Below, in pieces: positions 8,604 to 18,006 of a stretch of DNA of 64,000 nt. Made by a program: the position numbers and the translations under genes. The notes below the pieces were generated by a model. The model searched no databases. It had not been told where the DNA came from and worked only from the letters and a program-made list of their open reading frames with translations. How positions within the stretch are numbered: the first letter of the stretch is position 1; each line of letters starts with the position of its first letter. The DNA is taken from positions 434,001 through 498,000 of the forward strand of contig MUZD01000002.1 of the NCBI GenBank assembly GCA_002155105.1. Direction: 5' to 3'. Source of the DNA: Sedimentibacter sp. SX930. GTDB taxonomy: Bacteria > Bacillota > Bacilli > Lactobacillales > Aerococcaceae.

Positions 8604-10163
8604 TTATTTGGCATATTCAATTACTCTTGTTTCGCGTATAACCGTAACCTTGATGTGTCCCGGATAATCTAGTTCTTCTTCGATTTTCTTTCTAATCTCA
8701 CGAGCTACACGAATAGCTTGAGAATCGTCAAGTTGGTCTGGCTTGACCATGACGCGGATCTCTCTTCCTGCTTGGATAGCAAAACTGCTTGCTACGCCTT
8801 CAAAACTGTTCGAAATTGCTTCCAGTTTCTCCAAGCGGCGGATGTAGTTTTCCAGAGATTCACTTCTTGCGCCCGGACGAGCAGCAGATAAAGCGTCAGC
8901 AGATGCGACCAATACTGATATGATTGAGTTTGCTTCAACATCGCCATGATGTGAGGCAATTGCATTGATGACAACCGGATTTTCTTTGTATTTCTGGGCG
9001 ATTTCTGCGCCGATTTCAACGTGCGAACCCTCTATTTCATGATCGAGAGCTTTTCCGATGTCATGCAGCAGACCTGCACGTTTGGCCAGATTGATGTCTT
9101 CGCCTAGTTCCCCAGCCATTACGCCGCAAAGTTTTGCGACTTCGATGCTGTGGTTCAGGACATTTTGTCCATAACTAGTGCGGAAATGCAGACGTCCCAA
9201 AATTTTAATCAGATCAGGATGCAAAGAATGGATGCCAACTTCAAAAGTTGCTTGTTCGCCGATTTCTCTTATGCGTTCATCCATATCCTTACGGGCTTTC
9301 TCAACTGCTTCCTCAATTCTCGCAGGATGGATACGTCCATCTTGAATTAATTTCTCCAAAGCCATTTTCGCAATTTCTCTTCGGATAGGATCAAATCCGC
9401 TTAACACGACAGCTTCTGGCGTATCATCGATGATCAGGTCAATACCTGTCAAGGTCTCCAAAGTCCGAATGTTTCTTCCCTCGCGGCCAATGATGCGGCC
9501 TTTCATGTCATCGTTAGGCAGTGTAACAACTGAAACTGTTGCTTCCGAAACTAAATCGGCTGCACTTCTTTGGATCGCCTGCAGGATAATGTTTTTCGCA
9601 TTACGATCTGCTTCATCTTTCGCTTTTTGGTCGGATTCTCTGATCATGACCGCAATTTCATGCGAAAGTTGATTTTCCGTTTCATCCATGATGATGTTTC
9701 TTGCATCTTCACGTGATAAGGTAGCGATTCTTTCCAGTTCATGTTGTTGCTCTTCCACCAATGCTTGAATGCGATTTTCCTCAGAAACTAAAGCGTTTTG
9801 TCTTTTGACAAGATTATCCTCTTTTGACTCGATAGATTGTTCACGTTTCGAAAGACTGGTATCTTTTCTATCCAAATTTTCTTCCCTTTGGATCAATCGA
9901 TTTTCTTGTTTTTGAACCTCACCGCGTCGTTCGCGCAATTCATCTTCTATTTCTGAGCGGTATTTGTGGTTCTCATCCTTCGCCTCTAACATAGCTTCTC
10001 TTTTTGTTGTTTCTGCTTCTTTACGAGCATCTTCAAGAATTTGGGAAGCGGTGTTTTTGGCACCAGCTATTTCTTTTTCGTGATTCGATTTTCGATATAA
10101 ATATCCGACAACGACACCAAAAATTAAAGCTATGATAGCGAAGGCTAAAGTCCATATATCCAT
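8604..10163 (-). CDS. rny: Ribonuclease Y
   Basis: RNase Y is the membrane-anchored endoribonuclease that starts bulk mRNA decay in Firmicutes. The start at ATG 10161-10163 gives MDIWTLAF, a single N-terminal membrane helix, then a long charged coiled coil (about 30-200), the KH domain with [15 protein letters not shown] (about 210-240), and the HD domain with HSIEVAKL and [10 protein letters not shown] (about 335-430). Length is 519 residues, like the Bacillus enzyme. GGAGGTGA precedes the ATG ideally. An open frame extends 51 codons upstream, but it crosses the promoter and is not translated. Confidence 0.97.
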   Translation of the reverse strand: MDIWTLAFAIIALIFGVVVGYLYRKSNHEKEIAGAKNTASQILEDARKEAETTKREAMLEAKDENHKYRSEIEDELRERRGEVQKQENRLIQREENLDRKDTSLSKREQSIESKEDNLVKRQNALVSEENRIQALVEEQQHELERIATLSREDARNIIMDETENQLSHEIAVMIRESDQKAKDEADRNAKNIILQAIQRSAADLVSEATVSVVTLPNDDMKGRIIGREGRNIRTLETLTGIDLIIDDTPEAVVLSGFDPIRREIAKMALEKLIQDGRIHPARIEEAVEKARKDMDERIREIGEQATFEVGIHSLHPDLIKILGRLHFRTSYGQNVLNHSIEVAKLCGVMAGELGEDINLAKRAGLLHDIGKALDHEIEGSHVEIGAEIAQKYKENPVVINAIASHHGDVEANSIISVLVASADALSAARPGARSESLENYIRRLEKLEAISNSFEGVASSFAIQAGREIRVMVKPDQLDDSQAIRVAREIRKKIEEELDYPGHIKVTVIRETRVIEYAK

Positions 10164-10257
10164 AGTTTCACCTCCGTATCTATTTAATTTTGTTGTCAAA
10201 AAAAATGAATAAAAATTAGTTTTACAATGTGCAGAATGAAGCGATACACATAAATTC

Positions 10258-10286
10258 ATTCTAAACGTAGAATACTGACATGTCAA
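10258..10286 (-). promoter_or_regulatory. Sigma-A promoter for rny
   Basis: TTGACA and TAGAAT are separated by exactly 17 bases on the minus strand, a near-consensus housekeeping promoter. The leader to the rny ATG would be about 90 bases. The -35 is part of the small palindrome TTGACATGTCAG. Confidence 0.82.
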
Positions 10287-10353
10287 CGATAAAACGGTAA
10301 CATAACCAAAATACATTCAAACCTGTTTCGATATTGCCCTTTTTTCCGATTTT

Positions 10354-10390
10354 GAAAAAAGAAAGAGGCCCGGATTTTGGTCCCGGCCTC
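10354..10390 (-). terminator. Intrinsic terminator after recA
   Basis: GAGGCC and GGCCTC pair, with three more pairs beyond one C-C mismatch, followed on the minus strand by TTTCTTTTTTC. It lies 15 bases past the recA stop. Confidence 0.8.
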
Positions 10391-10404
10391 TTGAAAAATA
10401 TTTT

Positions 10405-11475
10405 TTACTCGTCCAACAGATCGACCGATTCAACCGGCTCGTTTTTTTCTTTTTCTTTTGCCTCTACCGCTTTTTTATCGCCTATGCCGTATTCGTCACG
10501 GACAAGCTTCTCGATTTCAGCTCTCATCTCTGGATGCTCTGTCAGGAATTTTTTTGCATTTTCGCGGCCTTGGCCGATGCGTTCCCCTTTGTAGGCATAC
10601 CAAGCGCCACTCTTGTTGACGATATCCTTCTCTGAGGCCATATCGATGATTTCGCCGACTTGGGAAATGCCTTCCCCGTACATGATGTCCACTTCAGCTG
10701 TCCTGAATGGCGGCGCAACTTTGTTTTTTACTACTTTGATTTTTGTGCGGTTACCCATGATTTCTGTTCCGCTCTTGATCTGTTCCGCTCTTCTGACTTC
10801 CAGACGGATAGTAGCGTAAAATTTAAGCGCTCTTCCTCCTGGCGTCGTTTCTGGATTCCCGAACATGATGCCGATTTTTTCACGGACTTGGTTGATGAAG
10901 ATTGCGATCGTTTTTGTTTTGTTGATCGATCCGGATAGTTTCCGTAAAGCTTGGGACATCAGACGTGCCTGCAGACCCATATGGGAGTCTCCCATTTCGC
11001 CTTCTATTTCAGCACGCGGTACCAATGCGGCAACCGAGTCGATGACCACGATGTCGACAGCCCCTGATGAAACCAAAGCATCCGCGATTTCCAGGCCTTG
11101 TTCACCTGTATCCGGTTGGGAAAGCAACAATTCGTCGATATCCACACCCAAAGCTGCAGCATATTTTGGATCCAAAGCATGCTCAGCATCGATGAATGCA
11201 GCAACGCCACCCTTTTTTTGCACTTCGGCAATCGCATGCAGCGCAACGGTTGTTTTACCTGATGATTCAGGACCATACACTTCGATGATACGGCCTCTTG
11301 GATAGCCGCCTACGCCCAACGCAACATCAAGAGCCAACGAACCACTGGGTACAGTGGATATTTGTGTGTCCACTTTTTCGCCAAGCTTCATGACGGACCC
11401 TTTGCCATAATTTCTTTCTATCTTTTTCAGAGCCTCATCCAAGGCTTTTTGTCTATTTTCATTTAAATTAGCCAT
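10405..11475 (-). CDS. recA: Recombinase RecA
   Basis: RecA forms the ssDNA filament for homologous recombination and SOS induction. The chain begins [12 protein letters not shown] and contains the Walker [13 protein letters not shown] (about 65-76), the [11 protein letters not shown] segment, loop L1 near [12 protein letters not shown], and loop L2 region [20 protein letters not shown]. The acidic C-terminal tail ends [11 protein letters not shown]. The ATG at 11473-11475 follows GGAGG by 9 bases; a TTG directly before it is also possible. It has its own promoter with a DinR/LexA-type box, and cinA lies upstream on the same strand. Confidence 0.98.
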   Translation of the reverse strand: MANLNENRQKALDEALKKIERNYGKGSVMKLGEKVDTQISTVPSGSLALDVALGVGGYPRGRIIEVYGPESSGKTTVALHAIAEVQKKGGVAAFIDAEHALDPKYAAALGVDIDELLLSQPDTGEQGLEIADALVSSGAVDIVVIDSVAALVPRAEIEGEMGDSHMGLQARLMSQALRKLSGSINKTKTIAIFINQVREKIGIMFGNPETTPGGRALKFYATIRLEVRRAEQIKSGTEIMGNRTKIKVVKNKVAPPFRTAEVDIMYGEGISQVGEIIDMASEKDIVNKSGAWYAYKGERIGQGRENAKKFLTEHPEMRAEIEKLVRDEYGIGDKKAVEAKEKEKNEPVESVDLLDE

Positions 11476-11524
11476 CAATTGTTTCCTCCAAGCTTTCATT
11501 TGCATGCATTAACACCACAACGTA

Positions 11525-11553
11525 ATACTATCCTTTTCCGGACAAAAAAGCAA
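11525..11553 (-). promoter_or_regulatory. Promoter for recA
   Basis: TTGCTT and TAGTAT are 17 bases apart on the minus strand, about 50 bases before the recA start. The SOS box lies just upstream of the -35. Confidence 0.6.
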
Positions 11554-11561
11554 GAATAAAG

Positions 11562-11575
11562 TGAACAGATGTTCG
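11562..11575 (-). promoter_or_regulatory. SOS box (DinR/LexA-type operator) upstream of recA
   Basis: The site CGAACATCTGTTCA on the minus strand matches the Gram-positive SOS consensus (CGAAC, four bases, GTTYC) at 12 of 14 positions. It lies 9 bases upstream of the recA -35 element and directly after the cinA stop codon. DNA-damage control of recA is therefore expected. Confidence 0.75.
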
Positions 11576-11579
11576 TTTT

Positions 11580-12836
11580 TTATTTTTCGAAATCAGAATC
11601 CATCAAATACCGTCGAATCATATCAAACCCCTGCATGACTGCCTGTTCCCTGTTCCCAAGGCGATCGCGGGAAAATTGGAAGCCTTGGACAGCAGTCGGT
11701 CCATTTTTTTGGCTTAAAGCAATCCATACCGTCCCGGCTGGCTTGTTCTCCAGTTGATCAGGCCCGGCAACGCCCGTGAAAGAAATGGCCAACTGAGTAT
11801 CAAACAACTCGCGCGCACGTTCTGCCATCGCCATCGCGCATTCCGCGCTGACCATCCCGTATGTCTCGAGAATGTGTTCCGGAACGCCAAGGACCTTTTG
11901 CTTAGCGTTTTCTTGGTAAGAAACGATGCCGCCCGCGAAAACTTCGCTTATGCCGGGAACCTTGACGAGTTCGGCTTGAAAAAGCCCTCCGGTCAAGCTC
12001 TCAGCCGCACTGATTGACTGTTTGCCGTTCAATAATTTCTTCCCCACCACTTCGGCAAGGCTGGATTCGTCACCGTCGCCGTAATGATATTCCCCTACAA
12101 GCGCCAATATTTCCGCTTTTTTTTCATCCAATAGTTCACTGCAGATCGCCTCTGTTGCAGCGTTTGCGGTGAGTCTCAAAGTCACTTCGTATTTCCCGGC
12201 ATACGGGGCTATCGTTGGATTGGTCTGATTGCGGATCAAGTCATCCAAAAGCGTTGTCAAGCTAGACTCGCCGATTCCGAAAAAGCGGAGCGTCTGCGAT
12301 GAGATGACTTGCTGATCTTCATACTTGCTGGAAAGGAACGGCTTCACAAATCGCAGGAACATCTGCTCAAGTTCTCTTGGCGGGCCCGGCAGCAGCAAAT
12401 AACCTTTCCCATCCTTTTCGGTATAGGTGCCCAGCGCTTGCCCAATCGGGTTCGGGAAGACAATACCGCTCCTGAACACTAGAGCTTGAAGCTCATTGTT
12501 TTCAGTCATGCTCCTTCCCGAACGTTCGAACCATTGCCGGATATGCGCCAAACCCGCTTCATCCATGGCGAGTTCTTCCTCGAGGTGATTCGCCACAGTT
12601 TGTTTGGTCAAGTCATCCCGGGTGGGTCCGAGCCCTCCTGTGAAAATCAACAGGTCGCTTCGTGATTCAGCTATTTTGATCACGTCTTTTATTTTTCCCG
12701 GATTATCGCCGACAACCGTCTGATAATAGGAGTCTATGCCCAGACCGGTCAGTTCCTTGGCGATGAATGCCGCATCCGAATTCACTATTTGCCCCATCAA
12801 CAATTCCGTTCCGACTGAAATGATTTCTGCATTCAT
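11580..12836 (-). CDS. cinA: CinA family protein (competence/damage-inducible; nucleotide repair amidase)
   Basis: CinA joins an N-terminal MoCF/COG1058 domain (MNAEIISVGTELLMGQIVN; TGGLGPTRDDLTK near 75-87; LLPGPPRELE) to a C-terminal PncC-type nicotinamide-nucleotide amidohydrolase domain (SAAESLTGGLFQ, about 285; SYQENAKQKVLGV; ISFTGVAGPD). In streptococci it is co-expressed with recA during competence and may recruit RecA to the membrane. The ATG at 12834-12836 follows GAGGG at 7 bases; the frame extends upstream but without a ribosome site. Length 418 is typical. It precedes recA by about 100 bases, the usual cinA-recA arrangement. Confidence 0.95.
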   Translation of the reverse strand: MNAEIISVGTELLMGQIVNSDAAFIAKELTGLGIDSYYQTVVGDNPGKIKDVIKIAESRSDLLIFTGGLGPTRDDLTKQTVANHLEEELAMDEAGLAHIRQWFERSGRSMTENNELQALVFRSGIVFPNPIGQALGTYTEKDGKGYLLLPGPPRELEQMFLRFVKPFLSSKYEDQQVISSQTLRFFGIGESSLTTLLDDLIRNQTNPTIAPYAGKYEVTLRLTANAATEAICSELLDEKKAEILALVGEYHYGDGDESSLAEVVGKKLLNGKQSISAAESLTGGLFQAELVKVPGISEVFAGGIVSYQENAKQKVLGVPEHILETYGMVSAECAMAMAERARELFDTQLAISFTGVAGPDQLENKPAGTVWIALSQKNGPTAVQGFQFSRDRLGNREQAVMQGFDMIRRYLMDSDFEK

Positions 12837-12904
12837 ATTTAATCCCTCACATCCATAGTATTCGCTCAAATAATACAAAAGCTTCAATCACATAAAAAAG
12901 ATAA

Positions 12905-12980
12905 AGAAAAAAGAAGGGCACAAAAGAATCGCGTTTCCTTTTGTTCGGATTGCACCCTGATGCAACCCAGCCCTTCTTAT
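12905..12980 (-). terminator. Branched intrinsic terminator after pgsA
   Basis: On the minus strand AAGAAGGGC and GCCCTTCTT form an outer stem more than 45 bases apart, followed by TTTTTTC. Two inner hairpins fit between them: TTGCA/TGCAA around a 6-base loop, and ACAAAAGG/CTTTTGT around a short loop. Together they would form a three-way junction, which is unusual for a simple terminator. Confidence 0.65.
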
Positions 12981-12989
12981 TTATAAAAA

Positions 12990-13568
12990 CTACATGGATC
13001 CGACAAAAACGTGTTTATTTTTGACGAAATAATCCACCCCTGAGTAGATGGTGAAAACTAAGCAAACATACAACATGATGTCCGCAACCGGAATGCCGGT
13101 TGCCTGAAAAGGAAAGTTATCCACGAACAACAAAATGATGGCTACCATTTGTGTCGCCGTTTTGATTTTCCCCGGCCACGCCGCTGCCATGACTTCGCCT
13201 TCCTTCACAAGCAAGAGGCGCAAGCCTGTGACCGCCAACTCCCGGCTGATGATGATGCTGACGACCCACGATGGAGCCAAACCTTGGCCGACAAGCACGA
13301 TCAAGGCAGTGGCGACAAGCATCTTATCCGCCAAGGGATCAGCAAATTTCCCGAAGTTGGTCACCAAGCCGTCCCTTCTGGCGATATATCCATCCAGCCA
13401 ATCCGTAAAACTGGCGATGGCAAAGATAGCGGCTCCGACCAGTTGATTGACAGCAATCTGTGATTGGGCAATTTCAAGCGTGCCCCAATCGAAAGGAACC
13501 AAGGTGATGATCATGAACAACGGAATCATAAAGATCCGCAACGCTGTCAATTTATTAGGTAAATTCAA
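12990..13568 (-). CDS. pgsA: CDP-diacylglycerol--glycerol-3-phosphate 3-phosphatidyltransferase PgsA
   Basis: PgsA makes phosphatidylglycerol phosphate, the committed step to phosphatidylglycerol, cardiolipin and lipoteichoic-acid precursors. It is a multi-span membrane protein of 192 residues. The CDP-alcohol phosphotransferase motif is intact: DWLDGYIARR followed by NFGKFADPLADK, covering the D-G-AR-G-D-D pattern near residues 60-85. I chose the TTG at 13566-13568, giving MNLPNKLTALRI as in the Bacillus enzyme, with AGGAG 9 bases upstream; another TTG three codons earlier abuts the AGGAG and is too close. It lies 29 bases after rodZ, in the same order as in Bacillus (ymfM-pgsA-cinA-recA). 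Confidence 0.95.
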   Translation of the reverse strand: MNLPNKLTALRIFMIPLFMIITLVPFDWGTLEIAQSQIAVNQLVGAAIFAIASFTDWLDGYIARRDGLVTNFGKFADPLADKMLVATALIVLVGQGLAPSWVVSIIISRELAVTGLRLLLVKEGEVMAAAWPGKIKTATQMVAIILLFVDNFPFQATGIPVADIMLYVCLVFTIYSGVDYFVKNKHVFVGSM

Positions 13569-13597
13569 CTTCTGCAACTCCTTTAATGTACCCTGAC

Positions 13598-14473
13598 TTA
13601 TTCTGCACCTTTGACGGTAAAGGATAAGGTTTGGGTCTGAATCTCTTGATGATCGGCTGGCATTGTGACTACTGTGCCAGCCAGTTCGATGATCGTTGCC
13701 GGCATTACGCCGACTATCACTTCGATCTCGCTTGTGTTCAACGGCAAAGCGACCGTCAGTGGGTTTTCACTGTCCACGATGCCGGAAGGCTCTTGGACGA
13801 TCCCGTTCACGCTTACGCTGATCCAGGAACTGCCTCCTGCCACCGCCGAGATTTTCAACTCTGAGGGCAGCGACAAGCTGGTGATGTCATATTCCGCATA
13901 ACCATCGGCAGACGAGACCAAATTCACCTGCGCTGTTTGTTCTGCGACAACGGCACTGTCTGCCTGCTCTATGTCGCTTGAAACCGTCGCTTGCGATGCC
14001 ATAGTTGTTTGGCTGATGTTCGAAGCCACTTCGATCTGAACCTGCTCATCGTCATCGTTCAATGTAGCCTGCCAGACCACAAGTACGATGGCAACTACCG
14101 CCACAACCAACAGAAAAGTCGGCAACTGGCTCTGGACGGAGCCGCCATAATTAAAATTCGTCTTTTTTGAAGCTCTTTTAGTTTCGGAGCGACTGGGAGA
14201 AAAAGAACCGGAATCTTCCGCTTGGTTGCTCCCATGTATTTCCGGAATCACACTTGCATGGTCCCCCAATAAGCGGTCGCCATCCAAGCCCACAGTATCT
14301 GCATATTGCTTGATGAAGGCACGCACATAGAAATTGCCCGGCATAATCTCAAAATCGCCTTCTTCTATCGCAATCAGATACCGCTTCTGTATTTTAGTCA
14401 TCTGCTGTAGATCATCCAATGTGTATCCCTTGGAAAGTCTAGCACTTTTTAGGATTTCCCCAATTTGAACCAT
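13598..14473 (-). CDS. rodZ: RodZ-like cytoskeletal/cell-shape protein (HTH, TM, DUF4115)
   Basis: The product (291 residues) has an N-terminal Cro-like helix-turn-helix domain ([21 protein letters not shown] to about 80) and a basic linker. One membrane helix follows near 115-135 ([16 protein letters not shown]), then an extracellular DUF4115 domain. This is the RodZ/YmfM architecture, in which the cytoplasmic HTH binds the cell-shape machinery. The ATG at 14471-14473 has AGGTGA 5 bases upstream. The outer domain is rich in Ser, Thr and Val. It sits between ymfI and pgsA, as in many Firmicutes. Confidence 0.9.
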   Translation of the reverse strand: MVQIGEILKSARLSKGYTLDDLQQMTKIQKRYLIAIEEGDFEIMPGNFYVRAFIKQYADTVGLDGDRLLGDHASVIPEIHGSNQAEDSGSFSPSRSETKRASKKTNFNYGGSVQSQLPTFLLVVAVVAIVLVVWQATLNDDDEQVQIEVASNISQTTMASQATVSSDIEQADSAVVAEQTAQVNLVSSADGYAEYDITSLSLPSELKISAVAGGSSWISVSVNGIVQEPSGIVDSENPLTVALPLNTSEIEVIVGVMPATIIELAGTVVTMPADHQEIQTQTLSFTVKGAE

Positions 14474-14559
14474 TTCTTCACCTGCCTTCACTTGCAAATC
14501 CCGAAGTTACCATGGATATTATACCATAAAATTCCCTCACCAGGAGTTCCAATGCTGTT

Positions 14560-15285
14560 TTACCTGAGCCATCCACCGGATACGTAAATGGCCTGCCCCG
14601 TCATGTAGCGACTGTCTTCCTTCAGAAGTTGGGATACCCAGAAGCTGATTTCATTCGGTTTTCCCATCCTCCCCAGAGGGATTTCCTCAAGAAGAGCCTC
14701 TTTTTCATCGTTTTCAAGATGGGCGTTCATTTGCGTATCGATTGCTCCCGGACAAATGGCATTGACTGTTACTCCCAGTGAGGCCACTTCCTTGCTGTAG
14801 GCTTTCACGAAGGCAATCTGCGCCCCTTTGACGGTACTGTACAGCACTTCGAGCCCGCTGCCGACTTCTCCATAGACAGAGCTGATGAAGACGATGCGGC
14901 CGTTGCGCGAGCGGGCGATTTTGTCCTGTAGCGCTTGGATGATCAGGATCGGCATTTTGACGTGCATTTCCCACAAGGCATCCATTTGCTCGGAAGTCAT
15001 ATCCTGAAGCAACCCATATTCCGTCGTGCCGTGCGCAAAAACAATCGCTTGGAGCGAGAAAATATGGTCAGCAAGTGTCGAAACGCCTGCTTCATCGGTA
15101 AAATCCAGGCAAAGCGGATAAAATTCCTGTTCGGGATAGGCCGATTGCAGTTCTGCCAGCAGCAGATTGATTTTTTCTTGATTGGAATGATAATGCAGGT
15201 AAAGCGACCAGCCTGAACCGGCCAAATCCCTTGCGATGGAAGTCCCGATGTCACCGGAAGCCCCCGTCACCAAAGCGGCTTTCAT
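14560..15285 (-). CDS. ymfI: SDR oxidoreductase YmfI (EF-P 5-aminopentanone reductase type)
   Basis: This short-chain dehydrogenase has the Rossmann motif TGASGDIG at residue 7, the catalytic SSVYGE and Y-x-x-x-K (YSTVKG, about 150-155), and a C-terminal GWLR. In Bacillus the gene at this position reduces the 5-aminopentanone group on elongation factor P to 5-aminopentanol, not a fatty-acid intermediate as once annotated. The 241 residues are full length. Its ATG overlaps the ymfH stop as ATGA, so translation is coupled. The EF-P role is inferred from position and family; a generic 3-oxoacyl reductase cannot be excluded from sequence alone. Confidence 0.85.
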   Translation of the reverse strand: MKAALVTGASGDIGTSIARDLAGSGWSLYLHYHSNQEKINLLLAELQSAYPEQEFYPLCLDFTDEAGVSTLADHIFSLQAIVFAHGTTEYGLLQDMTSEQMDALWEMHVKMPILIIQALQDKIARSRNGRIVFISSVYGEVGSGLEVLYSTVKGAQIAFVKAYSKEVASLGVTVNAICPGAIDTQMNAHLENDEKEALLEEIPLGRMGKPNEISFWVSQLLKEDSRYMTGQAIYVSGGWLR

Positions 15286-16583
15286 TGCTGTTTTGCTCCC
15301 TTCTGGAGGATTACGTAGGTGCTCATATTTTGTTCTTTGAGATAGCCCTTGGCGAAGCTGCGGATGTCCTCCAGGCTAGTTTCTTCGATCAACGGAACAA
15401 CTTCAAAAAGTTCCGCTCCGGAAAACAGCAGCGTGCTGTAGTGATTTGCGATGTATTCCAGGGAATTGAAAGCCTGCAATTGTTCTCCGATCATGCTCTT
15501 CTTCAGCAAATCAAATTTCTCATTCGTCAGATTAGCATCGGTTTCCCAATCCAAGAGAATCCGTTTCAGCTTATCTTCCAGCAGTTTCGGTTCTTCCGTG
15601 TCCGATTCGATCGCCATAAAGTTGAAGGAACGATCCAAATTGAAGGAGTAGCCAAAGCTGTCATCGATCAAACCGTTGTCGTAGAGATCAATGAAATGCG
15701 TGGAGCTCCGGCCGAAAAGCAATTCCAGCAACAGCGAACCATAGATTTTGTATTTTTCGGCTTGGTTTCCGGTCACATCCGCATCCAAACCTTTCACACC
15801 AAGCATCACTTTCGGGCGTTGCACATCCATTTCGATCTCTTTGTATCGAATGATGTCCTGGATCGAAGCCTGCGGCAAAGTGCGCTGGATCGGTTTAGCA
15901 GGAAGAAACGTCTTGCCTGCTTGGTTTTGTCTGATCGTTTCCATCATTTCTTCGGGAACGAAATTGCCGATCATCAATAGGTTCATGTTGGACGGATGGT
16001 AGAACGTATCATAACAGGTTTGCAGCAATTCCGGCGAGATTGCTTGGATGCTTTCCACCGTTCCAGCTATATCGACGGAAAGCGGATGTTCGGGATAAAG
16101 GTTACGGAGCAACCCATAAAAAAGTTGCCAGCCCGGGTTATCTTCATACATGCGGATTTCTTGAGCGATGATGCCTTTTTCCTTTTCAGTGCCTTCCTCC
16201 GTTAAATGCGGGTCTTGAACGAAGTCAAGCAGGCTGTTCGTATTTTCTGAAATGTTGTCCGTTGCCGAAAAGAGATAGCTTGTCCGCGTGAAGGAAGTGA
16301 AAGCATTCGCTGAAGCACCGTATTTCGCGAAGTCCTCAAAAGCATCATGGTCTTCGCCTTCAAATAATTTATGTTCAAGGAAATGTGCGATGCCGTCCGG
16401 AATTTTGATTTCCTTGTCTCCGTTTATCGGCACAAACTGGTTGTCGATCGAGCCGAAATCGGTGGTGAAGATGCCATAGGTTTTTGAATACTTATTTTTC
16501 GGAATCAATACTACCTGCAAGCCGTTGTCCAATACTTCCGTATAGACGGTTTCGTTAAGTGCCTCATAATGTACTTTATTCAT
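15282..16583 (-). CDS. ymfH: M16 family zinc peptidase YmfH
   Basis: The inverted zincin motif HFLEH is present near residue 68 (AHFLEHKLFEG), with the third ligand in the downstream helix EKGIIAQEIRMYEDNP. This is therefore the catalytically competent half of a two-subunit M16 peptidase, with YmfF as the inactive partner. Length 433. The start overlaps the ymfF stop by 8 bases. The substrate is not known; the conserved ymfF-ymfH-ymfI linkage is found across Firmicutes. Confidence 0.92.
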   Translation of the reverse strand: MNKVHYEALNETVYTEVLDNGLQVVLIPKNKYSKTYGIFTTDFGSIDNQFVPINGDKEIKIPDGIAHFLEHKLFEGEDHDAFEDFAKYGASANAFTSFTRTSYLFSATDNISENTNSLLDFVQDPHLTEEGTEKEKGIIAQEIRMYEDNPGWQLFYGLLRNLYPEHPLSVDIAGTVESIQAISPELLQTCYDTFYHPSNMNLLMIGNFVPEEMMETIRQNQAGKTFLPAKPIQRTLPQASIQDIIRYKEIEMDVQRPKVMLGVKGLDADVTGNQAEKYKIYGSLLLELLFGRSSTHFIDLYDNGLIDDSFGYSFNLDRSFNFMAIESDTEEPKLLEDKLKRILLDWETDANLTNEKFDLLKKSMIGEQLQAFNSLEYIANHYSTLLFSGAELFEVVPLIEETSLEDIRSFAKGYLKEQNMSTYVILQKGAKQQ

Positions 16584-17844
16584 CTGTAGCCTCGCCTTTC
16601 AAGAAAAATATCGCCTGCAAAGTCATTTTTTCCGCAACAGCAACGATCTGTTCCTTCGTCACCGCGTTCAAACCGGCGATCCATTGCTCCTGCGAAAGAG
16701 GATTTTCTATGATCAGGATATCCTGGTACTGTTTCGCCAAACTTCTGCCCTGATAATCATCATTTTGTTTGTAGTGGTTGATCAGCATGCTTTTTGTTTG
16801 AGCGATCAAGGCGTCCGAGAAATCCCCTGCTTGCATGTCCTGGAGTTGCGCCAGAACGATTTTCTCGACCTGCTCGCGTTTATCGAATTCGATGCCGGTA
16901 CCGACAGTCATGACACCGCGCAGAAAGTCCAAGCCGCTTGAAGCCGAGTAAGCCAAGCTCTCTTTTTCACGGACATTCTGGAACAGTTTCGAATGAGGGA
17001 AGCCCCCAAACAGTCCATCAAAAACCAAGCCGGCAAAATAATGGTCATTCATGTAATAGACGGGTGAGGAAAAGCCGAAAAACAACTTGCCCTGATTGAT
17101 GTCTTGAGCTTCGCTTGAAGTGACGGGTTCCGTGTTCTTTGCGCGTAAATAGAATACCTCTTTTTCGATTTCTTTCCTGTCCGAAAGCTTCTGGGCAGCC
17201 AATATGTTCAATATCCTTTTAGGCGCTACATCACCCGAAACGAGTATATCCAGCTGATTCGACCCGATCATCTCCTCATAGCATTCGAACAGGCTGCTTG
17301 AGGTGATATCCTCAAGGAAGCCGGCATCACCGATGCCTTGATACGCTTGATCTGTCCCCTCGAACAGCACTTGGTTCAAGCGCGTACGCGCATAAGCCGA
17401 TTTGTCTTCGATCAGAGACTCGAAATAATTATTCAGATTTTCCTTTTCCCTCATAAAAGTCTTCTCGTGGAACTTGCCGTCCTCGGCATTGGGCCTGAAG
17501 ATGATTTCTTCCAGGAAAGCGAACGCCTCTTCCAAAAGTGTATCGTCTCCTCCGATGAATTTATCATTGACGACGGATAGACTCAACGTCACGACATGCT
17601 GCTTGCCGAAGCGCTGGGATTGCGTATGCAGCGTCGCACCGTAAAGGCTGGCCATTTTCAGATCCATCTCGTTTTGGCTAGGATACTGCTTGCTGTTCGT
17701 TTCAAGCATGTTCTTCACTAAAGAACGTTCGGTTGCAGTTTTTCCGCCGAAACTCGTCCTGAATTTGTACTGGATCAATACGGTTTTGTATTTGTCGGAA
17801 GGCTCGATATAAGCCGTAACACCTTGCTTTAATTTATATTCCAT
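16576..17844 (-). CDS. ymfF: M16 family peptidase-like subunit YmfF (no zinc motif)
   Basis: This 422-residue protein aligns in character with YmfF-type M16 subunits (SFGGKTATERSLVKNMLE where active members carry HxxEH), so the zinc-binding His and Glu are missing. It most likely forms a heterodimer with YmfH and contributes to the substrate cavity. I start at the ATG of MEYKLKQGV; a GTG three codons upstream is possible, and the AGGACGTGA ribosome site suits either. It is the first gene of the ymfF-ymfH-ymfI-rodZ-pgsA operon and follows a good promoter. Confidence 0.9.
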   Translation of the reverse strand: MEYKLKQGVTAYIEPSDKYKTVLIQYKFRTSFGGKTATERSLVKNMLETNSKQYPSQNEMDLKMASLYGATLHTQSQRFGKQHVVTLSLSVVNDKFIGGDDTLLEEAFAFLEEIIFRPNAEDGKFHEKTFMREKENLNNYFESLIEDKSAYARTRLNQVLFEGTDQAYQGIGDAGFLEDITSSSLFECYEEMIGSNQLDILVSGDVAPKRILNILAAQKLSDRKEIEKEVFYLRAKNTEPVTSSEAQDINQGKLFFGFSSPVYYMNDHYFAGLVFDGLFGGFPHSKLFQNVREKESLAYSASSGLDFLRGVMTVGTGIEFDKREQVEKIVLAQLQDMQAGDFSDALIAQTKSMLINHYKQNDDYQGRSLAKQYQDILIIENPLSQEQWIAGLNAVTKEQIVAVAEKMTLQAIFFLKGEATDE

Positions 17845-17887
17845 CCATTTCACGTCCTGTAAGCTATTTTATATGTCGATAGGGAAA

Positions 17888-17916
17888 ACTATACTCTAGT
17901 TCGGGTGTTTTTTCAA
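17888..17916 (-). promoter_or_regulatory. Promoter for the ymfF-ymfH-ymfI-rodZ-pgsA operon
   Basis: TTGAAA and TATAGT are 17 bases apart on the minus strand, close to the sigma-A consensus, about 40 bases before ymfF. Confidence 0.78.
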
Positions 17917-17954
17917 TTAAGCCATTCCTTGTCCACTCTGATCCCTTGCCTGAA

Positions 17955-17989
17955 CCAAAAAGAAAAGGCTGACTCGTGTTGAGCCAACC
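17955..17989 (-). terminator. Intrinsic terminator ending the nucleoside transporter operon
   Basis: GGTTGGCT and AGTCAGCC pair (two G-U pairs) around a 7-base loop and are followed on the minus strand by TTTTCTTTTTGG, just past the last permease gene. Confidence 0.72.
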
Positions 17990-18006
17990 CTTCTTGTCGT
18001 CAGAGA

